Under the pieces are notes generated by a model, which saw only the letters and a list, made by a program, of their open reading frames with translations, was not told the DNA's origin and did no database searches. From NCBI GenBank assembly GCA_013287365.1, contig JABDDY010000005.1, positions 1 to 32,507 on the forward strand: a stretch of 32,507 nt of DNA, read 5' to 3'. Source of the DNA: Chlamydiota bacterium. Its GTDB lineage: Bacteria; Chlamydiota; Chlamydiia; Chlamydiales; Rhabdochlamydiaceae. Position numbers and translations under genes: made by a program. How positions within the stretch are numbered: the stretch's first letter is position 1; each line of letters starts with the position of its first letter. Shown here piece by piece: positions 1 to 8,423 of this stretch.

Positions 1-246
1 GAGTTTGTCTGCAACAGCACAGGTCTTCGGAGGCAGGTTAGGATTTTTAGAGACGCCCTTAGAGACGCAAAGGGGCTTTTGCACGCTCCTCTTGTCCTCG
101 CATCTTTCAAAAAGAGAGGCACTCATCGCAGGAGCAGGGATAGAGGGATAGGGCTCCATCTTAAAGGAAGAAGGATCTTTGGCAGCCACCTCTGGGGCAA
201 CTTCTCTTTTCAAGAACCTGCTGAGCTGATTTTTTTCTTTCTTCAT
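1..246 (-). CDS. Hypothetical protein, N-terminal part (runs off the left window edge)
   Basis: Open minus-strand frame from ATG (246-244) to base 1 without a stop: MKKEKNQLSRFLKREVAPEVAAKDPSSFKMEPYPSIPAPAMSASLFERCEDK... Not in the ORF track because it is truncated. Confidence 0.5.
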   Translation of the reverse strand, partial: MKKEKNQLSRFLKREVAPEVAAKDPSSFKMEPYPSIPAPAMSASLFERCEDKRSVQKPLCVSKGVSKNPNLPPKTCAVADKL

Positions 247-295
247 GAGGAAGCGGCATGTTACACTAAGTTAACCAAATCTTTAAAGGAAAATC

Positions 296-805
296 ATGAG
301 AATCACATTCAAAGAAACTCCCATTCACACAAACGGAGCTCTTCCCCCCATCGGAAGCAAAGCCCCTGACTTTGTTTTGGTGAGCAAAGAGCTGAAAGAC
401 TGCTCTCTAAAAGACTTTTCGGGAAAGCGCAAGCTTCTCTCCATTGTACCGAGTCTAGACACCTCGGTCTGTTCTCTCTCGGCCAAAAAATTCAACAAGG
501 CGATGCAAGAGCATCCAGAGCATATCGCCCTCATCATCTCGGCCGATTCCCCGTTTGCGCAGCAGCGCATCTGCTCGCTCGAACATCTCGAAAACGTGAT
601 CCCTCTTTCGATGATGCGCTCCAAAGATTTTGCCAGAACCTACGGAGTGCTCATCACCGACGGCCCGCTTGCGGGGCTCTGCGCTAGAGCCGTCCTTGTC
701 CTCGATGAGAGCGATCTGATCGTCTACGAGCAGCTTGTCCCCGAAATCACGCAAGAGCCCGACTACGAAAAAGCCCTTGCAGCACTCAATAGATCTCTTG
801 CATAA
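296..805 (+). CDS. tpx: Thiol peroxidase (Tpx-type peroxiredoxin)
   Basis: Tpx motifs: GSKAPDFVLV, SLDTSVCSLSAKKFN (peroxidatic Cys region), FAQQRICSLEHLENVIPLS (resolving Cys region). Confidence 0.93.
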   Translation: MRITFKETPIHTNGALPPIGSKAPDFVLVSKELKDCSLKDFSGKRKLLSIVPSLDTSVCSLSAKKFNKAMQEHPEHIALIISADSPFAQQRICSLEHLENVIPLSMMRSKDFARTYGVLITDGPLAGLCARAVLVLDESDLIVYEQLVPEITQEPDYEKALAALNRSLA

Positions 806-846
806 CCTGGTTTTTCCTGAAAAAAGGGCGCTTTGAGCAGGTAGAA

Positions 847-1629
847 ATGAAAACCCTGATCATTTGCACGACCGCTTTCCTCGCCTCTCTCTCTTCCCTA
901 TTTTCAGGGTTTGGCTTAGGAACGGTCCTCATGCCCGTTTTTGCGCTTTTTTTCCCCTTGCCACTTGCAATTGGAGCCACAGCAGTCATCCACCTACTGA
1001 GCAACTACTTCAAGCTATTTCTCGTGGGGAAATGGGCCAACAAAACAGTCATCCTGCAGTTCGGCATTCCCGCAGCTCTAGCCTCTGCTCTAGGTGCCTA
1101 TCTGCTCAGCCTTTTTTCGCGCACCACCCCTCTTTTCACCTATGAGCTGTTCAATCACAGCTTTCACATCACGCTCCTTGGGATTATAGTGGGACCGATT
1201 GTGATTCTCTCCTCTCTTGGAGAATTTTTTCCCTTTAAATTCTCTTTCTCGTCAGGATTCATGCCTCTTGGTGGTTTTCTCTCTGGCTTTTTCGGCGGGC
1301 TCTCGGGCAACCAAGGCGCATTTCGCTCTGCATTTCTCATCCATGCAGGCTTAACCAAAGAGCAGTTCATCGGCACAACAGTCATTGTCAGCATCCTCGT
1401 CGATTTGACTCGTCTCATCGTTTATGGCTGGGCCATCTACTGGCAACAACTCTCGACTGTTCTTTCTAAAGAACTACAGGGCATTTTGCTGGCGGCAAGC
1501 CTCGCTGCATTTGCTGGAGCCTACCTAGGAGCTAAGTGGCTCCCCGCCTTGACATTCAAGCGACTCAAGATCCTCGTAGCAGTGATGCTTCTTCTTCTGG
1601 GATCCGCCATTACGATGGGAATTGCTTAG
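847..1629 (+). CDS. TauE/SafE family sulfite exporter-like permease
   Basis: Multi-TM protein with the internal motif GGFLSGFFGGLSGNQGAFRSAFL typical of TauE/SafE (DUF81). Confidence 0.85.
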   Translation: MKTLIICTTAFLASLSSLFSGFGLGTVLMPVFALFFPLPLAIGATAVIHLLSNYFKLFLVGKWANKTVILQFGIPAALASALGAYLLSLFSRTTPLFTYELFNHSFHITLLGIIVGPIVILSSLGEFFPFKFSFSSGFMPLGGFLSGFFGGLSGNQGAFRSAFLIHAGLTKEQFIGTTVIVSILVDLTRLIVYGWAIYWQQLSTVLSKELQGILLAASLAAFAGAYLGAKWLPALTFKRLKILVAVMLLLLGSAITMGIA

Positions 1630-1813
1630 CTCGACTTTGTAACTTTTTGAGCCTGCTTGGCCTCGCCTATTTGCTCTCGGACGTTTGGCCGACGGCCAAA
1701 CGAGTCGATTTATTTCTACCGGGAGGGGTTTTTAACCCATCCCGGTAGAAATAAACTCCTCTGAGAGCAAATATTTCGAGGGCGTCTAGCTCAAAAAGTT
1801 ACAAAGTCGAGCT
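1628..1813. repeat. Nested imperfect palindrome with perfect 25-bp outer arms and a side hairpin
   Basis: AGCTCGACTTTGTAACTTTTTGAGC (1628-1652) is the exact reverse complement of 1789-1813. ATTTGCTCTC (1669-1678) pairs with 1763-1772, and TTTATTTCTACCGGGA (1709-1724) with 1740-1755. Side hairpin CGTTTGGCC-GAC-GGCCAAACG at 1682-1702. Confidence 0.85.
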
Positions 1814-1982
1814 TATACCAATTATCGATATACACAAGCTTCTTATCACGGCTAGCGCCTGGAAATAATAGTCTATCCTAGCTTAAGTCTTCCCGCCTGA
1901 CGGCGGGCTCCCGCCATCGGCTCCCTTCGCTTCGCTCTAGTCGCCTCAGTTGGGTTTTAAAAGCGGTTACTGCGTGAAAAGA

Positions 1983-2612
1983 TTAGCAATTTTTTAATTC
2001 TTGTTTTTTTCGTTCGATTTTTTCTTCTAACTTTCTAAATGTTTTTTCTAGGTCTTTCCAGCTTCTGCCTGTAAGTACATTTTCATAATACTTTTCAATA
2101 ACATTGGTGGGAATTTTTGGCGGATGTTGAGCAAATTCAAGTCCTTTATACAAATATAATTCTGCCAAATCGATATTGCCCTGTTTCAAATGTAGTGTCG
2201 ATAATATATGATAAATAAGAGGACGGTCAAATCCATGTTTAAGAGCTCTTTCAAGATACTTAATAGCTTCATCTAGAGGTCGATCCCAATCCCAATAAAT
2301 AAGCGCCATTAATAACAAACAATCTGTGTGATGTGGGTCTATTTTGAGCGCTTTTAAAAGGACATTCTCTGCTTTGCTGTATTCACAAAAATCTGCGTAA
2401 TGGACGTAAGCCAGCCAAAAATAAGCCTCTAAATTATTCGGATCGATTTCAATGGCCTTTTCTAAATAGGCCAGTGATTTTTCATGATCGTGCGTAAAGT
2501 CAAATTCTAAAAATCCAAGATGGATGAGCGCTTCACTATCTTTCGGATTTTTCCTAAGTCGAGACTCTAATATTCTTTTGTATTCTTCACATTCTTCAAA
2601 AATATCTTTCAT
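1983..2612 (-). CDS. Tetratricopeptide repeat protein
   Basis: TPR units such as ALIHLGFLEFDFTHDHEKSLAYLEKAIEIDPNNLEAYFWLAYVHY...AENVLLKALKIDPHH. The start is placed at MKDIFEECEEYKR rather than the upstream ORF start. Confidence 0.8.
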   Translation of the reverse strand: MKDIFEECEEYKRILESRLRKNPKDSEALIHLGFLEFDFTHDHEKSLAYLEKAIEIDPNNLEAYFWLAYVHYADFCEYSKAENVLLKALKIDPHHTDCLLLMALIYWDWDRPLDEAIKYLERALKHGFDRPLIYHILSTLHLKQGNIDLAELYLYKGLEFAQHPPKIPTNVIEKYYENVLTGRSWKDLEKTFRKLEEKIERKKQELKNC

Positions 2613-2628
2613 TATTCGCCAGCATAAT

Positions 2629-2889
2629 TTATTTCTTTGGAATAAAAAACGTTCCAAATTTTAATTCGTTATCTAAAACAACACCGCGTATTTCAAATTC
2701 AAAACCGCCGATAAAAGTATTTATAACAAATGGTTTTTCTACGGGGATAAGACCTAACTGGTCGGCCTTTATCACTTCTTTGACAACTTTATCCATCGTA
2801 GACTGAATGTCAGAAAAACCAAATTCTTGTAGTTGATGCTTCTCATCAAAAAAATGCCTAATCTTACGCTCGTTTTCTTCTATACACAA
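2629..2889 (-). pseudogene. Short hypothetical ORF, possibly the 3' remnant of an interrupted gene
   Basis: 86-aa frame with only a TTG start, beginning inside the arm of the 2881-3054 palindrome; CIEENERKIRHFFDEKHQLQEFGFSDIQSTMDKVV... Confidence 0.4.
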
Positions 2890-3054
2890 ACTACTTCAAA
2901 AATTGGGAATATGCCAAGGAGGCGCCCGGAATTTGAGTCAGGCGAAGCCGGCGCCGAAGCAGCTCAACTTGAATAAGTTGAGCGATGCAGGCGGGCTAAA
3001 ATTCCGTGGCTGCCAACGCCGGCAGAAACCAATTTTTGGAGTAGTTTGTGTATA
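2881..3054. repeat. Nested palindrome with 26-bp outer arms
   Basis: TATACACAAACTACTTCAAAAATTGG (2881-2906) versus the reverse complement of 3029-3054, one mismatch. Inner pair CGGAATTT (2927-2934)/AAATTCCG (2999-3006). Central hairpin GCTCAACTT-GAAT-AAGTTGAGC (2962-2983). Confidence 0.8.
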
Positions 3055-3331
3055 TACTTAGCATTTTAAATTTCTTAATATTCCTTCCCTCAATCTCCCA
3101 AATGCCATCAGATCGTACAGTAATCTTGGGCAAAGGAGTTTCTAGGGCCTGGCCAAATGATCCGGTAGGGTTAAATTTAAACTCCGTAACCTGGCGCTGT
3201 CCCAGCGCCACGTCTGCCGAAATGTTTTGATCCAAAGCGGCTTCAACGGGCAAGGGCAGGGAAATGAATAATACAAGTCTAATTTTTCGGGTAATCCGGG
3301 TACCAAATAATCTCATCGATGCGCTGTTCAA
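2996..3331 (-). pseudogene. Probable gene remnant next to the palindrome
   Basis: The frame encodes ...DQNISADVALGQRQVTEFKFNPTGSFGQALETPLPKITVRSDGIWEIEGRNIKKFKMLSIYTNYSKNW, then enters the palindrome and stops. Its only ATG lies inside the malic enzyme 3' end, so it looks 5'-truncated. Confidence 0.4.
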
Positions 3332-4934
3332 TTCCCTCTGGGAATGAGGCTCTGGCCAGCCCCTCTTTGCAGATCACTTTGGCAACCGCAATCCCGATTT
3401 CTCTTGAGACGCTGCGCAGCGTATCTAAAGTGGGGAAGAGCAACCCGTAGGGGTCTTGAAGAAGGGGGCTATGGTGGCTGAGAACTTTTGCCGCTTCGAT
3501 AAAGATCGTGTCGCTGGCTTTGCGAGCCTCTGTTGCGATGAGGCCAAGACCGACCCCTGGGAAAATGTAGACATTGTTGCACTGGGCAATGGGAAGGATC
3601 CTCCCCTCAAAGGCAACCGCCTCAAAAGGGCTTCCTGTTGCAATGATCGCTTGTCCCTTTGTCCATTTCATCAGGTCAATGGGATGGGCCTCTGAGCGCG
3701 AGGTGGGGTTGGAAAGAGGAAAAATCACAGGGCGCGCCACATGTCTTGCCATTTCACGGATGATCTCTTCGGTAAAAGCGCCTGCTTGGGTGGAGACTCC
3801 AATCAAAATAGTCGGATGGACCCGTTCGACGACATCTAGTAGAGAGACATGATGAGGGTTTTGCACATCCCATGAGCCAATTTTCTCATGATCTTGGGCA
3901 AATCGCCTCTGATTGGGATCCATGTTTGTCAGTTTGGTGTGCAAAAGCCCTTGGATATCGACAACATAGAATAACTTGCGCGCCTCCCCTTCCGAAATCC
4001 CCCCTTCGGCCAGGAGTGCTTTGACAATCTGATCGCAGATGCCCAGACCTGCTGAGCCTCCCCCAAAGACTGCAAAGCGCTGCTCTTTGAGGCGGCTTTT
4101 CGAGAGCTTGACAGCGCTATAGATCGCAGAGAGCACAACAGAGGCTGTCCCTTGAATATCGTCGTTGAAGGAGCAGAGACGCTCACGGTATCTTTCAAGC
4201 AAGCTCCATGCGTGCGCTTTGGCAAAATCCTCCCACTGGAGCAGTACGTTTGGGTATCTTTTTTCAATTGCGGAGATGAATCTCTCGACAAACTCGTCAT
4301 AGCCAGCACCTGTAACCCTCTGGCTGCGGTAGCCTAGGTAGAGAGGATCGCTGAGCATCCCCGCATTGTTGGTGCCCACATCGAGCACAACAGGAAGGGT
4401 CCTGGCAGGGTGAATCCCTCCAAAGAGCGAGTAGAGAGAGAGCTTGCCCACAGAGATCGCCATTCCTCCAACTCCCAAATCTCCGAGGCCTAAGATGCGC
4501 TCGCCATCTGTGACCACAATCACGTCGATCTCATTATAGGGGTAATTGGCAACCATCTCCTCCATCCGATCCTTGAGGGGATAGGAGAGGTAGAGCCCGC
4601 GCTGCTCGCGATAGAGCATGCTGTAGTGACGCGAAATATCACCCACAGTTGGGGTATAGATGAAGGGAACCATCTCGGTCACATATTCGAGTAAGAAGCG
4701 GTAAAAGAGCACTTCGTTGCGGTTTTGCAAAGCGCTTAAGAAATGGTGCTTGGAGACCCAGTTTTCCATCTCGCAGAAATTGGCATACCGCCTTTTGACC
4801 TGCTCCTCGATTGTCGAAACATGACAAGGCAGCTGTCCCTGCAAGCCAAATGCATCGCGCTCTTTTTCTGTAAAGGCAGTCCCTCGGTTGAAAAGAGGAT
4901 CTTCAAAGGGGTAGCGCTTAGATTTAGAGATCAC
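3279..4934 (-). CDS. maeA: NAD-dependent malic enzyme (malate dehydrogenase, oxaloacetate-decarboxylating)
   Basis: Malic enzyme motifs FIYTPTVGD, VVTDGERILGLGDLGVGGMAISVGKLSLY, DDIQGTASV, VFGGGSAGLGI, FPLSNPTS. Confidence 0.93.
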   Translation of the reverse strand: MISKSKRYPFEDPLFNRGTAFTEKERDAFGLQGQLPCHVSTIEEQVKRRYANFCEMENWVSKHHFLSALQNRNEVLFYRFLLEYVTEMVPFIYTPTVGDISRHYSMLYREQRGLYLSYPLKDRMEEMVANYPYNEIDVIVVTDGERILGLGDLGVGGMAISVGKLSLYSLFGGIHPARTLPVVLDVGTNNAGMLSDPLYLGYRSQRVTGAGYDEFVERFISAIEKRYPNVLLQWEDFAKAHAWSLLERYRERLCSFNDDIQGTASVVLSAIYSAVKLSKSRLKEQRFAVFGGGSAGLGICDQIVKALLAEGGISEGEARKLFYVVDIQGLLHTKLTNMDPNQRRFAQDHEKIGSWDVQNPHHVSLLDVVERVHPTILIGVSTQAGAFTEEIIREMARHVARPVIFPLSNPTSRSEAHPIDLMKWTKGQAIIATGSPFEAVAFEGRILPIAQCNNVYIFPGVGLGLIATEARKASDTIFIEAAKVLSHHSPLLQDPYGLLFPTLDTLRSVSREIGIAVAKVICKEGLARASFPEGIEQRIDEIIWYPDYPKN

Positions 4935-6142
4935 GCAGTTACCTTCTCATAGTCTTTCAGGCCCCAGAAAATAGCTCCAATCCAAAGGGCACAGAGCAAA
5001 ATACTCAGCTCTGTCAAAAAGGGCTGGAAAGCGAGAATTAAAAAAGCAGCACCTGCTTTCGCTGCTCGATAGGCAAAGATATCAATGACTGCTTTTGCCC
5101 GAAATTTCTCATCGGATTTTAAGGGAACGTAGAGCATCTCTCGCAGGACACCGAAGATGGAAAAATCAAAGGCTTTGATCGCCATAAAGGAAAAGCTCAA
5201 GAGAGAAAAAAGCGGGAAAAAGGCATAGAGCAGACAGTTGCACCCCAAGAGAAGAGGAATGGCCAGGTGGCTTTTTTTCACACCGAGCAGCCGGATGAAG
5301 AGATAGCTGCCGACAAATTGCAAGGTCACCGTCGCAAAGTGGCCAATTGCGAGGAGTCTTGCGCTAAACTGGGTACGCAGGTCCTTATCGGGATAGAGCC
5401 TGCCCAAGGCATCATTGAACTCAAAATCGAGAAAAGCCGAAGAAAGCTGCATCAAGATCACAATTATCAGGGCAAACAATAAAAATCTAGAATCTCTGAT
5501 CAACTTGCAGCCATAGGAGAAACTTCTCCATGAGGTCTGCTTGGCCTCCTCAAGTTCAATGGGAAGCTGCGCCACGGAGCTCACCTTGACAAGTTGCCTG
5601 TAACTGAGGACAAGCAGCGCATAAAGAGGGAGGGTCATGAGTAGAAGAGTTTCCGACCCATATTCGACCGCAAAAAAGCTGGGAATGCTACTGCCAAAGA
5701 TCGAGCCGAGCCCCCCGACTCCAAAAAAGATTCCATAGAGCGCTTTGGCACGGTTTAAAGGAATTGTCGCATGAATCACCGACCAGAGCTGCTGGAACAT
5801 CAGCATGATGTAGACCTCTTTCCATACATAGAAAAAGAAGGAGAGTTTCGGAAAAAAAGGAAAGGCAAAAGAGATGACGCTATTGACGAGAATGACCGCC
5901 ACAATAGAGGCGAAAAAAAGCCTGTTACAGCCCCAACGCGGCAGTAGGTAGTTGTAGAGCGAAACGGCCAGTAGACTTAAAGGAACAGTGGCAAGCCACG
6001 CGTAAGGGAAACAGTGCGAACCAAAAACGTGAATAAAAAGAGAGTTGCTGACAGGGCGAACAATGGCATACTCGGCGCAAATAAAAAAGCCGCAGAGCAT
6101 GGCAAGAAGGATGAAAGCATTTTCTTTATTAAAGATTTTCAT
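4931..6142 (-). CDS. Multi-TM transporter resembling the NTT/TLC nucleotide carrier-like or MFS families
   Basis: About 12 hydrophobic segments; AEYAIVRPVSNSLFIHVFGSHCFPYAWLATVPLSLLAVSLYNYLLPRWGCNRLF and KEVYIMLMFQQLWSVIHATIPLNRAKALYGIFFGVGGLGSIFG resemble chlamydial/rickettsial carrier-like proteins. Confidence 0.65.
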   Translation of the reverse strand: MKIFNKENAFILLAMLCGFFICAEYAIVRPVSNSLFIHVFGSHCFPYAWLATVPLSLLAVSLYNYLLPRWGCNRLFFASIVAVILVNSVISFAFPFFPKLSFFFYVWKEVYIMLMFQQLWSVIHATIPLNRAKALYGIFFGVGGLGSIFGSSIPSFFAVEYGSETLLLMTLPLYALLVLSYRQLVKVSSVAQLPIELEEAKQTSWRSFSYGCKLIRDSRFLLFALIIVILMQLSSAFLDFEFNDALGRLYPDKDLRTQFSARLLAIGHFATVTLQFVGSYLFIRLLGVKKSHLAIPLLLGCNCLLYAFFPLFSLLSFSFMAIKAFDFSIFGVLREMLYVPLKSDEKFRAKAVIDIFAYRAAKAGAAFLILAFQPFLTELSILLCALWIGAIFWGLKDYEKVTA

Positions 6143-7210
6143 TTATCTAGCAACAGACAAATCTGTTGCAAGATGAGTATAAACGAAAGTGGTTTCAGGT
6201 GCGAGATAAAGCCAATTCTTGTCATGAGGACAGAACTCCCATTCCATCAGCTCGTCTGGGATAGAAAAATTTTTCTTTATTTCTTGGAGAGCCTGCTCTT
6301 CTATAGAAGGAGGCAAAAGGAACGCTTGGAAGCGAAGGGCCCTCTCTCTTAGTCTCTTCGCCTCTCGACAGAGGAAACTCTCTCCTGATCGACAAGATTC
6401 TAGTGCACATTGAATCTGCGCTTCGCTCATCGATAAATAGCTCTCAAGATCTGTGAAATAGCGAGGATCTGTGTAAAAGTGCTCCATGAAACGGGCAAGG
6501 TGAAATTCAGAGGCTTGGACCGGGGGATAATGGTAGAGCCTTTTGTGCATAAATCCTCTTGCTGCCACAAGAGCCAAAGAGGCCTCTTGCCCAGAGAGGT
6601 CGAGCACAATCCTCTCCCCGCTTCTTCGCAGTGATCCAATCAACTGCTCATAATCAAAAAGGCCATAATTTAAGCCTGTCATATGCGCATCACGCCGCAA
6701 ATAGTCGATCCGATCGGCGCCAAAAAGATCGCCTGTGATCACCTCTGCAAGCCCCTCTTTGCCCGTTGCTATTTTGGCCACATCCTCTGCAATGGAATGG
6801 CCGGGAAACTCCTTGCCAAGCTTTTCCCAAATGGGCTGCAAGTAGTGAGAGGGGATGATCCGCTCGGTCCACTTCTCATGGCCATGCAGACCTACAAGCC
6901 GCTTTTCAGCTGTGTGCGAAAAGGGCAGATGGCCAATATCGTGGCAAAGCGCAGCAAGGCGCAAAATTTGGCGCAGGTAAGCGACATCGCCGGGCGCAAA
7001 TCCCTCGCTGACCTGATCAAAGATCTCTGTCGCAAGATGCATCACTCCTAAAGAGTGTTCAAACCTTGTATGGGTCGCGCCTGGATAGACAAGAAAGACA
7101 TTGCCTAGCTGATGAATGTAGCGAAGCCTCTGAAATGGAAAGGAATCAATGAGCTCTTGTTCAAGCTGATTGATCACAATGAATCCGTGAATGGGATCAA
7201 AGATTTTCAT
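6143..7210 (-). CDS. HD-domain phosphohydrolase (dNTPase/YfbR-SAMHD1-like)
   Basis: KIFDPIHGFIVINQLEQELIDSFPFQRLRYIHQLGNVFLVYPGATHTRFEHSLGVMHLA...CHDIGHLPFSHTAE (HD motif). The 5' extension in the ORF track (MKNPTKSYILAFADKF) is encoded by the palindrome, so the start is placed at 7210. Confidence 0.88.
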   Translation of the reverse strand: MKIFDPIHGFIVINQLEQELIDSFPFQRLRYIHQLGNVFLVYPGATHTRFEHSLGVMHLATEIFDQVSEGFAPGDVAYLRQILRLAALCHDIGHLPFSHTAEKRLVGLHGHEKWTERIIPSHYLQPIWEKLGKEFPGHSIAEDVAKIATGKEGLAEVITGDLFGADRIDYLRRDAHMTGLNYGLFDYEQLIGSLRRSGERIVLDLSGQEASLALVAARGFMHKRLYHYPPVQASEFHLARFMEHFYTDPRYFTDLESYLSMSEAQIQCALESCRSGESFLCREAKRLRERALRFQAFLLPPSIEEQALQEIKKNFSIPDELMEWEFCPHDKNWLYLAPETTFVYTHLATDLSVAR

Positions 7211-7372
7211 GAACTTATCCGCAAAGGCTAAAATGTAGCTTTTTGTAGGATTTTTCAACAGGTTTTTGTGCCGCTTCGCAGGACATACTTAAAACAAGTA
7301 GGCCAAGAAGCGGCACAAAACCCTGTTAAAAAAGACACGGAAAGCTACTTTTAACATTTGCGGATAGGTTCA
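7210..7372 (-). repeat. 163-bp intercistronic palindromic element, copy 1
   Basis: Ends TGAACTTATCCGCAAA / TTTGCGGATAGGTTCA. Conserved core TGCCGCTTCTTGGCCTACTTGTTTTAAGTATGTCCTGCGAAGCGGCA on the minus strand. Arms pair with mismatches over about 65 bp. Confidence 0.9.
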
Positions 7373-8386
7373 CAAGGGTCTTGGGAAGCTTTCCATGGTA
7401 TAACTTGAGGTTACAGAGATAAATTCTGCCTTGCGCTGCAGCTCCTTGATATTGCGCGCTCCCCCGTAGGTCAGGCCACTGCGCACCCCTCCGAGGAGCT
7501 GCTCGATGAGGGTGATTGCCTTACCACTTACCGGCGCCCAGAAATCGATCCCCTCGGCCACTGTTTTGTCCTTAAGTCCCCCGTAAAACTCTGTCTGAAA
7601 ATCGGCGCTGGCCTGACCACGAAACTTGGCAATCAAGGCCCCTTCTTTCGTCTCTTTTTTGGGAGCGGCGCTCTCGCGAGTTAAGGCAAACAGCTTGCCA
7701 ATCATCACTGTACTGGCACCAGCAGCGAGCGCCAGCACCACATCGCGGCTTGTGCGAATGCCTCCGTCGGCAATGAGCGGCACCCGCAATTTTTCTGCAA
7801 TTTCGGCGCAGTCATAGATGGCGGTAAATTGCGGCACCCCAAAGCCGGTTACAATGCGCGTTGTGCAGGCAGCTCCGGGGCCCACCCCTACCTTAACCGC
7901 ATCGGCCCCCGCATTGACAAGATCATGGTAGGCCATCGCCGTGCAGACATTGCCAGCAATCACCTCTTTATTTGGGTGCGTCCTTTTGATCTCCTCAATG
8001 AACTGAAACATTCGATCGGAATGGCCATGGGCCACATCGATGCATACCCCACAAGCTCCACTGTCCAAAAGAGAGCGGATCTCCTCGATGCTCTGCATCT
8101 GGATCCCGCAGGAAATGAAGGTCTTGCCGCTATATTTTTTTACCCAAGCCTCCTGCTGCTTAAAAGGGGTAAACCGGTGAAAAATGGGTAAACTCCCCGC
8201 CTCGATCAAAATATCGGCAAGCTCCTCGGAAATCACCGTGTCCATATTCGAAGCTAAGAGCGGCATCTCTATTTTTAAGTTCTTCGTGAGCCAGGTTTCC
8301 AAAGAAGGCTCCGTGCGCGATGGCACATTATTGAATTGCGGGACGAGCGCCACGTCATCAAAGGTGTAGCCCTTTTTTAGTTCCAT
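7370..8386 (-). CDS. IMP dehydrogenase/GMP reductase family enzyme without CBS domains
   Basis: [37 protein letters not shown] (catalytic Cys loop), [27 protein letters not shown]. No CBS insertion between the N-terminal part and the catalytic loop. Confidence 0.85.
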   Translation of the reverse strand: MELKKGYTFDDVALVPQFNNVPSRTEPSLETWLTKNLKIEMPLLASNMDTVISEELADILIEAGSLPIFHRFTPFKQQEAWVKKYSGKTFISCGIQMQSIEEIRSLLDSGACGVCIDVAHGHSDRMFQFIEEIKRTHPNKEVIAGNVCTAMAYHDLVNAGADAVKVGVGPGAACTTRIVTGFGVPQFTAIYDCAEIAEKLRVPLIADGGIRTSRDVVLALAAGASTVMIGKLFALTRESAAPKKETKEGALIAKFRGQASADFQTEFYGGLKDKTVAEGIDFWAPVSGKAITLIEQLLGGVRSGLTYGGARNIKELQRKAEFISVTSSYTMESFPRPL

Positions 8387-8423
8387 GAGTATCCTTAAGT
8401 CTCCTCTATTTATACCTTGTTGG

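Noticed and set aside
79-369. 96-aa plus-strand ORF
   Set aside because: Low-complexity translation without family signal, overlapping the tpx start and an open minus-strand frame; probably spurious.
1891-1945. GC-rich short hairpins near 1891-1945 (CCCGCCTGACGGCGGG and following)
   Set aside because: Small local hairpin at a convergent gene end; may be a terminator fragment, but no clear T-run or second copy seen.
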